64,000 bases of DNA from Lachnospiraceae bacterium (GTDB lineage: Bacteria > Bacillota > Clostridia > Lachnospirales > Lachnospiraceae): assembly GCA_016282745.1 (NCBI GenBank), contig JAEELL010000086.1, forward strand, positions 16,814 through 80,813, written 5' to 3'. Below, piece by piece: positions 18,080 to 26,726 of the stretch. Below the pieces are notes generated by a model. It was not told the DNA's origin, ran no database searches, and saw only the letters and a list, made by a program, of their open reading frames with translations. The stretch's first letter is position 1; every line of letters begins with the position of its first letter. The position numbers and the translations under genes are program-made.

Positions 18080-21000
18080 TTGGAAGAAAAGTTATTTTTG
18101 GAAGTGTTTCCTGATCTGAATATTGAAGATGATCTTAGAGAATTACTTCGTAATGTGACAATTAAAAATATAACTATAAACAGAGACCATACAGCTATGC
18201 GTGTATACATTAGAAGTGGCAGACTTATTAATAAGTCTGCTATTTACACCTTAGAGAAAAAACTTACAGAGCATTTTCGTGTCGGAAAGCATATTAATCT
18301 TCACATTATTGAAGAGTATAATTTGTCATCCCAGTACACCACAGAGAATCTTTTTGAGATATACAAAGAGAGTTTCTTTATGGAAATAAAGGAGCAGGGG
18401 ATTCTTGCTGCAAACATGTTCAAGAAAGCAAAAGTTTCTTTTGAAGGCGACAATGTTGTGTGTCTTCAGCTTGAGACAAATATTGCATCGGAGGCAAAGC
18501 AGGAACTGATTAAGAAGACATTGTCTGATATTTACCTTCACAGATTTGGGATGCCTGTTGAAGTGAGAATAGTTCTTAAGGAAGGACAAAAGGGTAAATA
18601 TGTTGAAGAAAATAAGAAGAAACTTGAGATAGAGACAGAAAATGTGCTTAAAAAGATTGCAAAACTTCATGGCATTGAAGTTTCGGAAATGGAAGGCGGC
18701 ATCTTAGGAGAAGAGCAGACATCCGGCGCAGAAAATGAAGCTGCAGGAAACTCTCCTGGAAATATGGGAGCACAGAGTGGTGCAGGTAATAATGTAGGCG
18801 GAAATGGTTCAGCAGGAAAAGCTCAGACAGGAAAGAGAGCAGCCGGAAAAGGTTTTGGAAGAAACAGCGGACAGAGATTTGAGGGCGCTTCCCCTGTTTT
18901 AACGCTAACAAGAAGTGATAATCCTGATGTTTTATATGGAAGAGATTTTGAATTTGATGAGGAAGTTTCTATTGATGAGATTTACTCTGATATCGGAAGT
19001 GTTGTAATTAAAGGACAGATATTGAATATAGATCAAAGAGCAATCAGAGGGGAGAGAACTATTATTACTCTTACCATAACTGACTTTACAGATACAATTA
19101 CTGCAAAAATCTTTTTGAAGGATGAACTTCTCGAAGAGTTTAATTCAAAGATAAAGAAGAAGATGTTTATAAGACTTAAAGGTGTGGCCATGTTTGATAC
19201 ATATGACAGAGGAATAAACATCCAGTCCGTTGTGGGAGTGAGAAAGGCTACTGACTTTAGAACTTACAGACAGGACAATGCAGTCAGAAAGAGAATAGAA
19301 CTTCACTGTCACACAAAGATGAGTGATATGGACGGTGTAAGTGATGTTAAAAAGATTGTAAAGCAGGCATATGACTGGGGGCACAAAGCCATAGCTATAA
19401 CCGACCATGGGGTGGTTCAGGGATTCCCGGATGCATGGCATGAATACTGTGACCTCAAAGGTGCTGCAAAGAAGGCGGGAAAAGATTTTGACTTTAAGGT
19501 AATCTACGGTGTTGAGGCATATCTTGTTGATGATTTACAGGACGTTATTGTAAATTCCAAGGGTCAGAGTATAGATGATACATATGTTGTGTTTGATTTA
19601 GAGACCACAGGACTCAGTCCCGTTGCAGATAAGATTATTGAGTTTGGCGCTGTAAAGGTTCAGGGTGGAAAGATTATTGACAGGTTTTCTACATTTGTAA
19701 ATCCTGAAAGACCAATTCCTTTTAATATTGAGAAACTGACGGGAATCAATGATAACATGGTTATAGATGCACCGCTTATTGATAAAGTGTTGCCTGAATT
19801 TCTGGATTTCTGTGAGGGTTGTATCATGGTTGCTCACAATGCCGGTTTCGACATGAGTTTTATCGAAAATAAGAGCAGAGAGATGGGAATCGAGAGAGAA
19901 TACACAATTATTGATACTGTGGCTATGTCACAATTTCTGGTTGTGGGACTTGGAAAATATACACTTGATTCCATAGCAAAGGCATTGCAGGTTCAGCTGA
20001 TTAATCATCATAGAGCAGTTGAGGATGCGGAATGTACAGCTCTTGTGTTCCTTAAATTATTAAATATGCTAAGAGATCAGGAACTTACTAACCTTGATGA
20101 AATCAATAAACAGGCAAAACTGTCTGACAACAGAATTAAGAAGGCACATGCATACCATGCTATTATTCTCTGCAAGAATGATGTGGGAAGAGTTAATCTG
20201 TACAAACTTATTTCGGATGCTCATCTCAATAACTTCTACAGAAAGCCTAGAATATTAAAGAGTAAATACATGGAATTTTGCGAAGGACTTATGATAGGAA
20301 GTGCCTGCGAAGCAGGTGAGTTATATCAGGCAATTCTTCACGGAAAGAGTGATGTGGAGATATCGAGATTGTGCGAATTCTATGATTACTATGAGATACA
20401 GCCACTTGGAAATAATCAGTTTATGTTGAGAACAGGGGATCCTGAAATTGACAATAAGAAGAAGTTCCTTCTCGATTCAGAACAGGATTTGATTGATATC
20501 AACAAAAAGATAATTGCACTTGGAAAGAAGTTTAACAAATTAGTTGTTGCAACCTGTGATGTTCATTTCTTAAACCCTGAAGATGAAGTGTACAGAAGAA
20601 TTATTCAGTTTGGAAACGGATTCAAGGATGCCGATGTTCAGCCGCCGCTTTACCTTAGAACTACTGAGGAGATGCTGGCAGAATTCAGTTATTTGGACAG
20701 CCAGGAAGCAGAAGATCTTGTTATAAATAATCCTGCAAGGATAAATGACATGATTGAGGATATTTCACCGATTCATCCGGATAAATGTCCGCCTGTCATT
20801 GAAAATTCGGACGTTGATCTTAGAACCATGTGTTACAACACAGCTCACGGAATGTACGGTGATCCGCTTCCTGAATATGTTCAGAACCGACTGGACAAGG
20901 AACTCAACTCAATTATCAGCAATGGTTATGCGGTTATGTACATCATGGCACAGAGACTGGTTAAACACTCTAACGATGACGGATATCTTGTTGGATCTCG

Positions 21001-22690
21001 AGGTTCTGTAGGATCTTCCTTCGTTGCAACCATGTCCGGTATTACTGAGGTTAATCCGTTGAAACCGCATTACTATTGCAAGAAATGTCAGTATTCCGAA
21101 TTTGATTCGGAGGATATCATAAATTCAGGAGCGGGTGTTGGATTTGACCTACCTGATAAGGTTTGTCCAAATTGTGGTGAGACTTTAGTGAAGGATGGAT
21201 TTGACATTCCGTTTGAGACGTTCCTTGGATTCTATGGAGACAAGGAACCTGATATCGATCTTAACTTTTCCGGTGAAAATCAGCCGGAAGCACACAGATA
21301 CACAGGTGTAATGTTTGGATTTGACCACACTTATCGTGCCGGTACTATTACAGGTGTTGCTGAGAAGACTGCATACGGTTACGTTAAGGGATATTTTGAG
21401 GATCATGATATTACAAAGAGAAGATGTGAGATTGAAAGAATTGCAGCAGAGTGTACAGGAGTAAGAAAAAGTACCGGTCAGCACCCGGGAGGTATTGTTA
21501 TTGTTCCAAAGGACAAGGAGATATACGAATTTACTCCTATTCAAAAACCTGCGAATGATATGACGGCAAAATCAATTACGACACATTTTGAGTACCATGC
21601 CATTGACGCAAACCTTTTGAAACTTGATATTCTCGGACATGATGATCCGACTATGATTAGAACTTTGGAAAAATATACAGACACAGACGCAAAGAAGATA
21701 CCTTTTGACGATCAAAAGGTAATGTCACTGTTTGAGAGCCCTGAAGCACTTGGTATTACTCCTGAACAGATTGGAGGTGTAAAACTTGGATCTTTGGGAC
21801 TTCCGGAACTTGGAACAGACTTTGTTCTTCGAATGTTAGAGGAAGCAAAGCCAAAACAATTCAGTGATCTTGTCCGTATTTCCGGTTTGTCACACGGTAC
21901 AGACGTTTGGACCGGCAATGCCCAGGAACTTATTAAGCAGGGACTTGCAACTATTTCAACTGCCATTTGTACCCGAGACGATATTATGACATATCTTATT
22001 TCAAAGAATATTGAGCCGGGTATCAGTTTCAAGATAATGGAGGCAGTTCGAAAAGGTAAGGGACTTACGCCTGAAAATGAAGAAATCATGAGAGAGCACG
22101 AAGTACCTGAATGGTATATAGATTCATGTAAGAAAATAAAATACATGTTCCCAAAAGCACATGCGGCAGCATATATTATGATGGCTCTTCGCGTTGCCTG
22201 GTACAAAGTTTATTATCCCCTTGCTTATTATGCAGCATTCTTTGGAATCAGGGCAAAGGCTTTCAATTATGAGATGATGTGTCAGGGGCCGGAGAAACTT
22301 AACTACTACATTGAAGATCATCTTCGAAGAAAAGAGAGAGGTGAACTCTCAAAGAAAGATGAGGATTCGTTGAAAGATATGAATATTGTAAGGGAAATGT
22401 ACGCCAGAGGCTTTGAATTCCTGCCTATAGATATCTACAAGGCAAAAGCACATGAATTCCAGATTATGGACGGAAAGCTTATGCCGGCGTTAGATACCAT
22501 TGAAGGGATGGGAGAGAATGCAGCCGATGGAGTGGAAGAGGCTGCAAAGAACGGCGAGTTTCTTTCAAAAGATGACTTCAGGGAGAGAAGTAAAGTTACA
22601 AAGACAGTTGTTGAGACAATGACAGATCTTGGACTCTTAGAAGGACTTCCTGATGGAAATCAGCTGTCGTTATTCGACTTTCAGATATAG
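18080..22690 (+). CDS. polC: DNA polymerase III alpha subunit, Gram-positive PolC type
   Basis: Replicative DNA polymerase of low-GC Gram-positives with built-in proofreading. 1536 residues: N-terminal domain, OB-fold (about 310-395), PHP domain (RIELHCHTKMSDMDG near 407), inserted DEDD 3'-5' exonuclease (YVVFDLETTG near 500), zinc finger (CKKCQ...CPNCG near 1000-1035), palm catalytic motif EPDIDLNFSG (near 1056), thumb/fingers to the C-terminal LPDGNQLSLF clamp-binding peptide. TTG start with GGAGTG upstream. A Gly/Asn/Ser-rich insert (about residues 215-275) lies between the N-terminal domain and the OB-fold. A larger size than B. subtilis PolC is due mainly to this linker (inference). Confidence 0.97.
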   Translation: MEEKLFLEVFPDLNIEDDLRELLRNVTIKNITINRDHTAMRVYIRSGRLINKSAIYTLEKKLTEHFRVGKHINLHIIEEYNLSSQYTTENLFEIYKESFFMEIKEQGILAANMFKKAKVSFEGDNVVCLQLETNIASEAKQELIKKTLSDIYLHRFGMPVEVRIVLKEGQKGKYVEENKKKLEIETENVLKKIAKLHGIEVSEMEGGILGEEQTSGAENEAAGNSPGNMGAQSGAGNNVGGNGSAGKAQTGKRAAGKGFGRNSGQRFEGASPVLTLTRSDNPDVLYGRDFEFDEEVSIDEIYSDIGSVVIKGQILNIDQRAIRGERTIITLTITDFTDTITAKIFLKDELLEEFNSKIKKKMFIRLKGVAMFDTYDRGINIQSVVGVRKATDFRTYRQDNAVRKRIELHCHTKMSDMDGVSDVKKIVKQAYDWGHKAIAITDHGVVQGFPDAWHEYCDLKGAAKKAGKDFDFKVIYGVEAYLVDDLQDVIVNSKGQSIDDTYVVFDLETTGLSPVADKIIEFGAVKVQGGKIIDRFSTFVNPERPIPFNIEKLTGINDNMVIDAPLIDKVLPEFLDFCEGCIMVAHNAGFDMSFIENKSREMGIEREYTIIDTVAMSQFLVVGLGKYTLDSIAKALQVQLINHHRAVEDAECTALVFLKLLNMLRDQELTNLDEINKQAKLSDNRIKKAHAYHAIILCKNDVGRVNLYKLISDAHLNNFYRKPRILKSKYMEFCEGLMIGSACEAGELYQAILHGKSDVEISRLCEFYDYYEIQPLGNNQFMLRTGDPEIDNKKKFLLDSEQDLIDINKKIIALGKKFNKLVVATCDVHFLNPEDEVYRRIIQFGNGFKDADVQPPLYLRTTEEMLAEFSYLDSQEAEDLVINNPARINDMIEDISPIHPDKCPPVIENSDVDLRTMCYNTAHGMYGDPLPEYVQNRLDKELNSIISNGYAVMYIMAQRLVKHSNDDGYLVGSRGSVGSSFVATMSGITEVNPLKPHYYCKKCQYSEFDSEDIINSGAGVGFDLPDKVCPNCGETLVKDGFDIPFETFLGFYGDKEPDIDLNFSGENQPEAHRYTGVMFGFDHTYRAGTITGVAEKTAYGYVKGYFEDHDITKRRCEIERIAAECTGVRKSTGQHPGGIVIVPKDKEIYEFTPIQKPANDMTAKSITTHFEYHAIDANLLKLDILGHDDPTMIRTLEKYTDTDAKKIPFDDQKVMSLFESPEALGITPEQIGGVKLGSLGLPELGTDFVLRMLEEAKPKQFSDLVRISGLSHGTDVWTGNAQELIKQGLATISTAICTRDDIMTYLISKNIEPGISFKIMEAVRKGKGLTPENEEIMREHEVPEWYIDSCKKIKYMFPKAHAAAYIMMALRVAWYKVYYPLAYYAAFFGIRAKAFNYEMMCQGPEKLNYYIEDHLRRKERGELSKKDEDSLKDMNIVREMYARGFEFLPIDIYKAKAHEFQIMDGKLMPALDTIEGMGENAADGVEEAAKNGEFLSKDDFRERSKVTKTVVETMTDLGLLEGLPDGNQLSLFDFQI

Positions 22691-22731
22691 GTGATTTAAA
22701 GATGGAAAAACCGATTTTTTAGCCGATATAG

Positions 22732-22764
22732 AAAAAAGAACCGTTGCATGCAACGGTTCTTTTT
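22732..22764. terminator. Bidirectional terminator between polC and the AIM24 gene
   Basis: Perfect palindrome (arms AAAAAGAACCGTTGC and its complement, no separate loop bases beyond the central ATGCAT-like core) with T-runs on both strands. It lies between the convergent ends of polC and the minus-strand AIM24 gene and marks the point where the ancestral polC-rimP linkage is interrupted. Confidence 0.85.
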
Positions 22765-22773
22765 CTGTATTGT

Positions 22774-23451
22774 TTAGTTTCCGGTAGGAATAAATGGTCT
22801 GATTGATGCAGCAACGTTTGCGATTGGCATTGTCTGTACCCATACATGACCGGGACCTGTAACTACAGTGTTGAAGATTCCTTCTCCACCAAGGAACATG
22901 TTCTTGATGCCGGGAACAGTCTGGATATCCATAGTACATCCTTCTGTCATAGCTGCAAGATAACCTGTGTCAAGAATAAGCTGCTGTCCTGCCTCTAATT
23001 CATATTCAACAACATGACCGTCGAATTCAGCGAGTACTGTTCCGGTTCCGCTAACTTTCTGCATGATGAAACCTTCACCGCCAAATAAGCCTGCACCGAA
23101 TTTCTTCTTAAAATGGATAGATAATTCAATACTCTTATCGCCTGCAAGAAATGCAGATTTCTGTAAAATGATAGCATTGCCGGGAGTGATATCGAAAGCC
23201 TTTATTGCTCCAGGGAAACTAGATGCCAAAGCAATCATTCCCTCGCCACCCTGAGCTGTGTAGATGTTCTGGAATATTGATTCGCCTGAAACCGCACGAC
23301 CTAACATTTTTCCGATTCCGCCACCTTTTGTCTCCATCTTCATGTTAGGTGACATCCAAGACATCGCACCGCCTTCTGTGATAATTGACTCTCCGTTATC
23401 TAAAGTACAGATAGCAACAGGAAGAGTTTCTCCTTGAATAGAATATTTCAT
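22774..23451 (-). CDS. AIM24 / TIGR00266 family protein
   Basis: 225-residue cytoplasmic beta-rich protein of the AIM24 domain family. Seen: repeated Gly-rich strands (GGAMSWMSPNMKMET, GGGIGKMLGRAVSGES, GAGLFGGEGFIMQKVSG, GHVWVQTMP) typical of the fold. Bacterial members have no settled function; the mitochondrial namesake affects membrane architecture. GGAGG lies upstream of ATG 23451. It is the only minus-strand gene in the central region and is convergent with polC. Confidence 0.88.
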   Translation of the reverse strand: MKYSIQGETLPVAICTLDNGESIITEGGAMSWMSPNMKMETKGGGIGKMLGRAVSGESIFQNIYTAQGGEGMIALASSFPGAIKAFDITPGNAIILQKSAFLAGDKSIELSIHFKKKFGAGLFGGEGFIMQKVSGTGTVLAEFDGHVVEYELEAGQQLILDTGYLAAMTEGCTMDIQTVPGIKNMFLGGEGIFNTVVTGPGHVWVQTMPIANVAASIRPFIPTGN

Positions 23452-23684
23452 ACTAATACCTCCTTGATTGTATAAAATTAATGATATAAAAATAATATTT
23501 TTTTCTAAATACGGAACTATTTTTATATCAGTTCTTATGATAAAATTTTATTACATTTTATAAATAAATACAACAAAAACAGACAAAGAAATCTAATAAA
23601 AGAAAACAGACAAAGAAAAATAGATGTGAACTAAAAATAAAGTGTTCTGTTTGCATAAAAAGTTGAATTGAGTGAGAGGAAGTT

Positions 23685-25052
23685 ATGTCGGAAACAACAA
23701 ATAAAACAGCGAATAAAATAACTAAAACAAATATTAAGAATATGACAGTGGGAGATCCGATGAAACTTATCGTGGCATATTTTCTCCCGGTTCTGGGAAG
23801 TACTATATTTCAGCAGTTGTATGGTATTGTTGACAGCATTATTGTGGGAAAAGGCATTGATGACTATGCTCTTGCAGCAGTTGGAAATACAGGGTCCATA
23901 ATGTTTTTTATTTTTGGATTTATTATGGGACTTGCCAGTGGAATGTCGGTGCTTATAGCACAGGCCTTTGGGGCTAAGGATTATGACAGACTCAAAAAGA
24001 CAATTACAATGGGCTTTTTGGCGTGTGGAATAGTTACTATAAGTATAATGGTGTTGAGTCTTATATTTATCGGAGATATTCTTTTGTTGCTTAAAACTCC
24101 GGAAGAGATAATGGCTCAGTCAAGATTGTACATAGTTATAATCCTTGCAGGGCTTCCGCTTACTTTCCTCTATAACTGTTCAAGTGCAATGCTCAATTCC
24201 CTTGGTGACAGCAAAACTCCTCTAGGGGCTGTTATATTGGCATCTGCAATTAACGTAGTACTGGATATTTTGTTTATTTTTGTATGCAAAATGGGAGTTG
24301 AAGGTGCGGCAATTGGTACGCTTATTGCGCAGCTGTTCTCATTGATATTTAATTTTGTGCATCTGAGAAAAATATCTTATATCAAGTTAAAAAGAAGTGA
24401 TTTTGAATTGGATTTTGGACTTATCTTTAACGTTATTAAAATAGGAGTTCCGGTGGCGTTTATGAATTCAATAACGGCAATAGGATGTCTGTTGCTTCAG
24501 TATTTTGTAAATGACCTTGGAATCATATGTACGTCAGCCTATTCGGCATGTATGAGAATAAGCCAGTTCCTTGTTCAGCCATCGACAGCTGTTGGCATTA
24601 CAATAAATACTTACGCAGGACAAAACTATGGTGCAAAGCGAATAGATAGAATAAAAAATGGAATAAACAGTGCTTTGATATTGTCGCTTATAATAACTGC
24701 GATAGGTTCTGTTCTGCTAATATTCGCACCCAAAATGCTGGCGTCTATTATGCTTACTGATTCTGAAATAATAGATGTGGCGGCAGGATATCTTGTGATT
24801 AGAGGTGTGATGCACTGGTCTATTTGTCTTTTGTTTTTATACAGGGGAACGTTGCAGGGAATGGGATTTACATTTGTTCCAATGATTTCCGGTATTCTGG
24901 AACTGTTAGCAAGAGTAGTGGTAAGTGTGTTGCTGGTTAAAAGAATGGGATTTGATGCGATAGCTCTTGCGGAAGTATCAGCATTTTTCTCAGCATTGGC
25001 GCTTAATTATATATATTTACAGTTTAGACTGAGAGGACTTGAAAAGGGATGA
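23685..25052 (+). CDS. MATE family multidrug/Na+ antiporter
   Basis: Twelve-helix exporter of the MATE/MatE family (455 residues), expected to expel drugs or metabolites using Na+ or H+ gradients. Motifs: PVLGSTIFQQLYGIVDSIIVG in the first helices (region 36-56), GLASGMSVLIAQAFGAKDYDR, and in the second half the matching INTYAGQNYGAKRIDRIK. GAGGAAG precedes ATG 23685. The 233-bp gap upstream (23452-23684) is AT-rich with no clear element. Substrate unknown. Confidence 0.92.
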   Translation: MSETTNKTANKITKTNIKNMTVGDPMKLIVAYFLPVLGSTIFQQLYGIVDSIIVGKGIDDYALAAVGNTGSIMFFIFGFIMGLASGMSVLIAQAFGAKDYDRLKKTITMGFLACGIVTISIMVLSLIFIGDILLLLKTPEEIMAQSRLYIVIILAGLPLTFLYNCSSAMLNSLGDSKTPLGAVILASAINVVLDILFIFVCKMGVEGAAIGTLIAQLFSLIFNFVHLRKISYIKLKRSDFELDFGLIFNVIKIGVPVAFMNSITAIGCLLLQYFVNDLGIICTSAYSACMRISQFLVQPSTAVGITINTYAGQNYGAKRIDRIKNGINSALILSLIITAIGSVLLIFAPKMLASIMLTDSEIIDVAAGYLVIRGVMHWSICLLFLYRGTLQGMGFTFVPMISGILELLARVVVSVLLVKRMGFDAIALAEVSAFFSALALNYIYLQFRLRGLEKG

Positions 25053-25108
25053 AAAAACATATGTGCATGACTGAAGTTTAAAAAATATAAATTTTCTGAA
25101 AAAAGTGC

Positions 25109-25137
25109 TTGCAATTTATTTGTTTTTTGTTTATACT
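25109..25137 (+). promoter_or_regulatory. Promoter of tRNA-Glu
   Basis: TTGCAA (25109-25114), 17-base spacer, TATACT (25132-25137), 19 bases before the mature tRNA 5' end. Close to the sigma-A consensus. Confidence 0.75.
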
Positions 25138-25156
25138 ATGACAGTACTGTTTATGA

Positions 25157-25228
25157 GGCCTGTTGGTCAAGCGGTTAAGACGCCGCCCTCTCACGGCGGA
25201 AACAGGGGTTCGATTCCCCTACAGGCTG
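25157..25228 (+). tRNA. tRNA-Glu (anticodon CUC)
   Basis: 72-nt cloverleaf: acceptor arm GGCCTGT pairing with ACAGGCT (one G-U pair), D arm with GGTCAAGCGGTTAAGA, anticodon stem CCGCC/GGCGG closing loop CTCTCAC with anticodon CTC at 25190-25192, T arm AGGGG-TTCGATT-CCCCT. CCA is not encoded. The Glu identity with a CUC anticodon suggests a minor tRNA beside a UUC species elsewhere. It stands alone with its own promoter and terminator; such single tRNAs are common integration sites, but no integrase is visible. Confidence 0.96.
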
Positions 25229-25235
25229 TTATTAT

Positions 25236-25263
25236 AAAGCATCGGTTATCCGGTGCTTTTTTT
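25236..25263 (+). terminator. Terminator of tRNA-Glu
   Basis: 10-bp stem (AAAGCATCGG pairing with CCGGTGCTTT, one G-U pair), four-base loop, T-run to 25263. Confidence 0.85.
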
Positions 25264-25373
25264 AATAAAATGAAAAAGTTATGCAAAAAAATAGAATGTT
25301 ACATTTACGACAAATAAACAAATGTGTTATAATAGTTTGCAGATACTACGAAAATGTTAGGGAGGATTATTAA

Positions 25374-25658
25374 ATGAACAAAGATACTATTATGGCGGAG
25401 ATTGAAAATGTAATTGTTCTTCTTAAAGAAAAAAAGAAGCTGAATGACGAATTCAAGAGCGTATACAAGTCTTTTTTATCTATTTACGAAGACGCATACA
25501 AAAAACTTAAGAAGAGTTCTGATTATAAGTGCGAAGATTTGTCAGGAAGAACCAGTGAATACGTAACAATAGTTACAGAGGAGAAGGCGGACAAGGAACT
25601 GGTTGAGGCTTTTTGGAAAGTTGAGAGTCTGATGAAGGTTTTGTATAGACAAAACTAA
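25374..25658 (+). CDS. Small helical protein of unknown function
   Basis: 94 residues, highly charged and predicted mostly alpha-helical (for example EKKKLNDEFKSVYKSFLSIYED and EKADKELVEAFWKVESLMKVL within it, each shorter than the whole helix). No domain recognised and no signal peptide or membrane segment. GGGAGGA lies about 10 bases before ATG 25374, so it is probably translated. In size and composition it recalls the small helical partners of the type VII locus at 48-49 kb, and a fragment of that locus lies 140 bases downstream, but no sequence similarity was confirmed. Function unknown. Confidence 0.6.
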   Translation: MNKDTIMAEIENVIVLLKEKKKLNDEFKSVYKSFLSIYEDAYKKLKKSSDYKCEDLSGRTSEYVTIVTEEKADKELVEAFWKVESLMKVLYRQN

Positions 25659-25748
25659 ATGTTTTTAATTCTAATTATAGAGATAACAGAATAGATTCAA
25701 TACAGAATTGATTTAATATAGAAGTAATAGGAATTTATTATTTGCAAT

Positions 25749-25796
25749 AAAAGGTTCGAGTAGGTCTTTTGATAAGAATGTGCTTGGACCTTTTTT
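25749..25796 (+). terminator. Terminator after the small helical gene
   Basis: 11-12 bp stem with two G-U pairs (AAAAGGTTCGAG pairing with CTTGGACCTTTT), loop of about 22 bases, T-run at 25791-25796. Confidence 0.6.
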
Positions 25797-25799
25797 GGT

Positions 25800-25860
25800 G
25801 AATTAGCTAAATTGTTTATAAGCATAGGAGACGGTAGAAGTGAAAAATGTTTTGTTTTAA
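25800..25860 (+). pseudogene. Relic copy of the type VII helical-protein/lipoprotein gene junction
   Basis: Bases 25800-25847 match 49434-49481 at 47 of 48 positions. There, the segment encodes the last residues of the third small helical gene (ELAKLFISIGDGR), the ribosome binding site AGGAGACGG and the first codons of the lipoprotein gene. Here the only mismatch changes the ATG start to GTG (25840), and the frame then reads MKNVLF and stops at 25860. Homology ends at both sides, so this is a fragment of about 48 bp enclosed by two terminators. Most of the 25659-26026 gap is otherwise terminators, this relic and the pnuC leader. Confidence 0.85.
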
Positions 25861-25888
25861 AAGGTCGCCAACGAGGCGACCTTTTTTA
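25859..25888 (+). terminator. Strong intrinsic terminator
   Basis: 11-bp perfect stem (AAAAGGTCGCC pairing with GGCGACCTTTT) closing a five-base loop, then T-run to 25887. It directly follows the relic segment and precedes the pnuC promoter. Confidence 0.88.
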
Positions 25889-25920
25889 GTCTTTAGTGTT
25901 GTAGGATATTAACATGAAGC

Positions 25921-26026
25921 TTGAATAAAAAATATGCTATGAACTATAGTTTTACTTAACGAGGAATGCGAAGTATTCCGAGGTTATGAGAAGAAAAGAT
26001 GATTGTGGAAGAAAGGGGTAAATGAA
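25921..26026 (+). promoter_or_regulatory. pnuC promoter and structured leader
   Basis: TTGAAT (25921-25926), 18-base spacer and TATAGT (25945-25950) form a plausible promoter. The leader then contains TTAAC-GA-GGAAT-loop-ATTCC-GA-GGTTA: an inner 5-bp stem (GGAAT/ATTCC), flanking purine GA/GAG internal loop and outer TAAC/GTTA pairing. This is compatible with a small regulatory RNA controlling NAD precursor uptake. I could not match it to the NAD+-II (pnuC) riboswitch consensus. Confidence 0.4.
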
Positions 26027-26725
26027 ATGAATGCATTAAAAGAAAATATAAAAAAAGAGTTGACGGGGTGGAAAAAGTGGCAGGTTATATGGATGCTGTT
26101 TGTTAATATTGTGATTTTAGGTGTGTCTGTTTATCAGAAAGATTCTGTTATTGGAATAGTAGCAGCTATCACAGGTGTTATCTGTGTTATCCTGTGTGGG
26201 ATGGGAAAGGTTTCAAATTACTTTTTTGGAACAATCAATGTTATCCTGTATGCAATAATAGCGTGGAGGGCAAAGTATTACGGGGATGTTATGCTGAACC
26301 TTTTGTATTATTTCCCGACAAACCTTCTTGGGTGGTTTTTATGGGCAAAAAATGTAGACAAAGAAACAAATGTAGTTTATAAGAGAAGAATGACTTGGAA
26401 GCAGGACATTTTGCTTGCAATTATAAGTATGGTAGGTGTATTTGGCTATTCATACGTTCTTAAGTTGTTAGGAGGAAATCTTCCTATTGTTGACAGTATG
26501 AGTACAGTATTTTCAGTAATTGCACAGGTACTTATGATTAAGAGATTTATGGAACAATGGGTTATTTGGATTTTTGTTGATGTAGTTTCAGTTATTATGT
26601 GGATATACGCATTGTTTACAGATGGAGCAAGTGTGGCGGTTCTTCTTATGTGGACGGTATTTCTTGCAAATGCAATAATCATGTTTGTTCAGTGGTATAA
26701 AGGAACAAAGGCACAGGAGGCATAA
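26027..26725 (+). CDS. pnuC: Nicotinamide riboside transporter PnuC
   Basis: Membrane facilitator for nicotinamide riboside, an NAD precursor. About 232 residues with seven or so membrane segments. The PnuC signature region NYFFGTINVILYAIIAW followed by YYGDVMLNLLYYFP is clear, with a second-half helix containing MEQWVIWIFVDVVSVIMW. ATG 26027 has GAAAGGGG 9 bases upstream; an in-frame upstream start lacks a site. The stop and the nadR ATG are one base apart, so uptake and trapping by phosphorylation are coupled. Confidence 0.93.
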   Translation: MNALKENIKKELTGWKKWQVIWMLFVNIVILGVSVYQKDSVIGIVAAITGVICVILCGMGKVSNYFFGTINVILYAIIAWRAKYYGDVMLNLLYYFPTNLLGWFLWAKNVDKETNVVYKRRMTWKQDILLAIISMVGVFGYSYVLKLLGGNLPIVDSMSTVFSVIAQVLMIKRFMEQWVIWIFVDVVSVIMWIYALFTDGASVAVLLMWTVFLANAIIMFVQWYKGTKAQEA

Positions 26726-26726
26726 A

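Noticed and set aside
25157..25228. Prophage or island attachment site at tRNA-Glu
   Set aside because: No integrase, and I saw no repeat of the tRNA 3' end within the accessory region.
25921..26026. Calling the pnuC leader a NAD+-II riboswitch
   Set aside because: I could not align it with the known consensus by eye; only the gene context fits.
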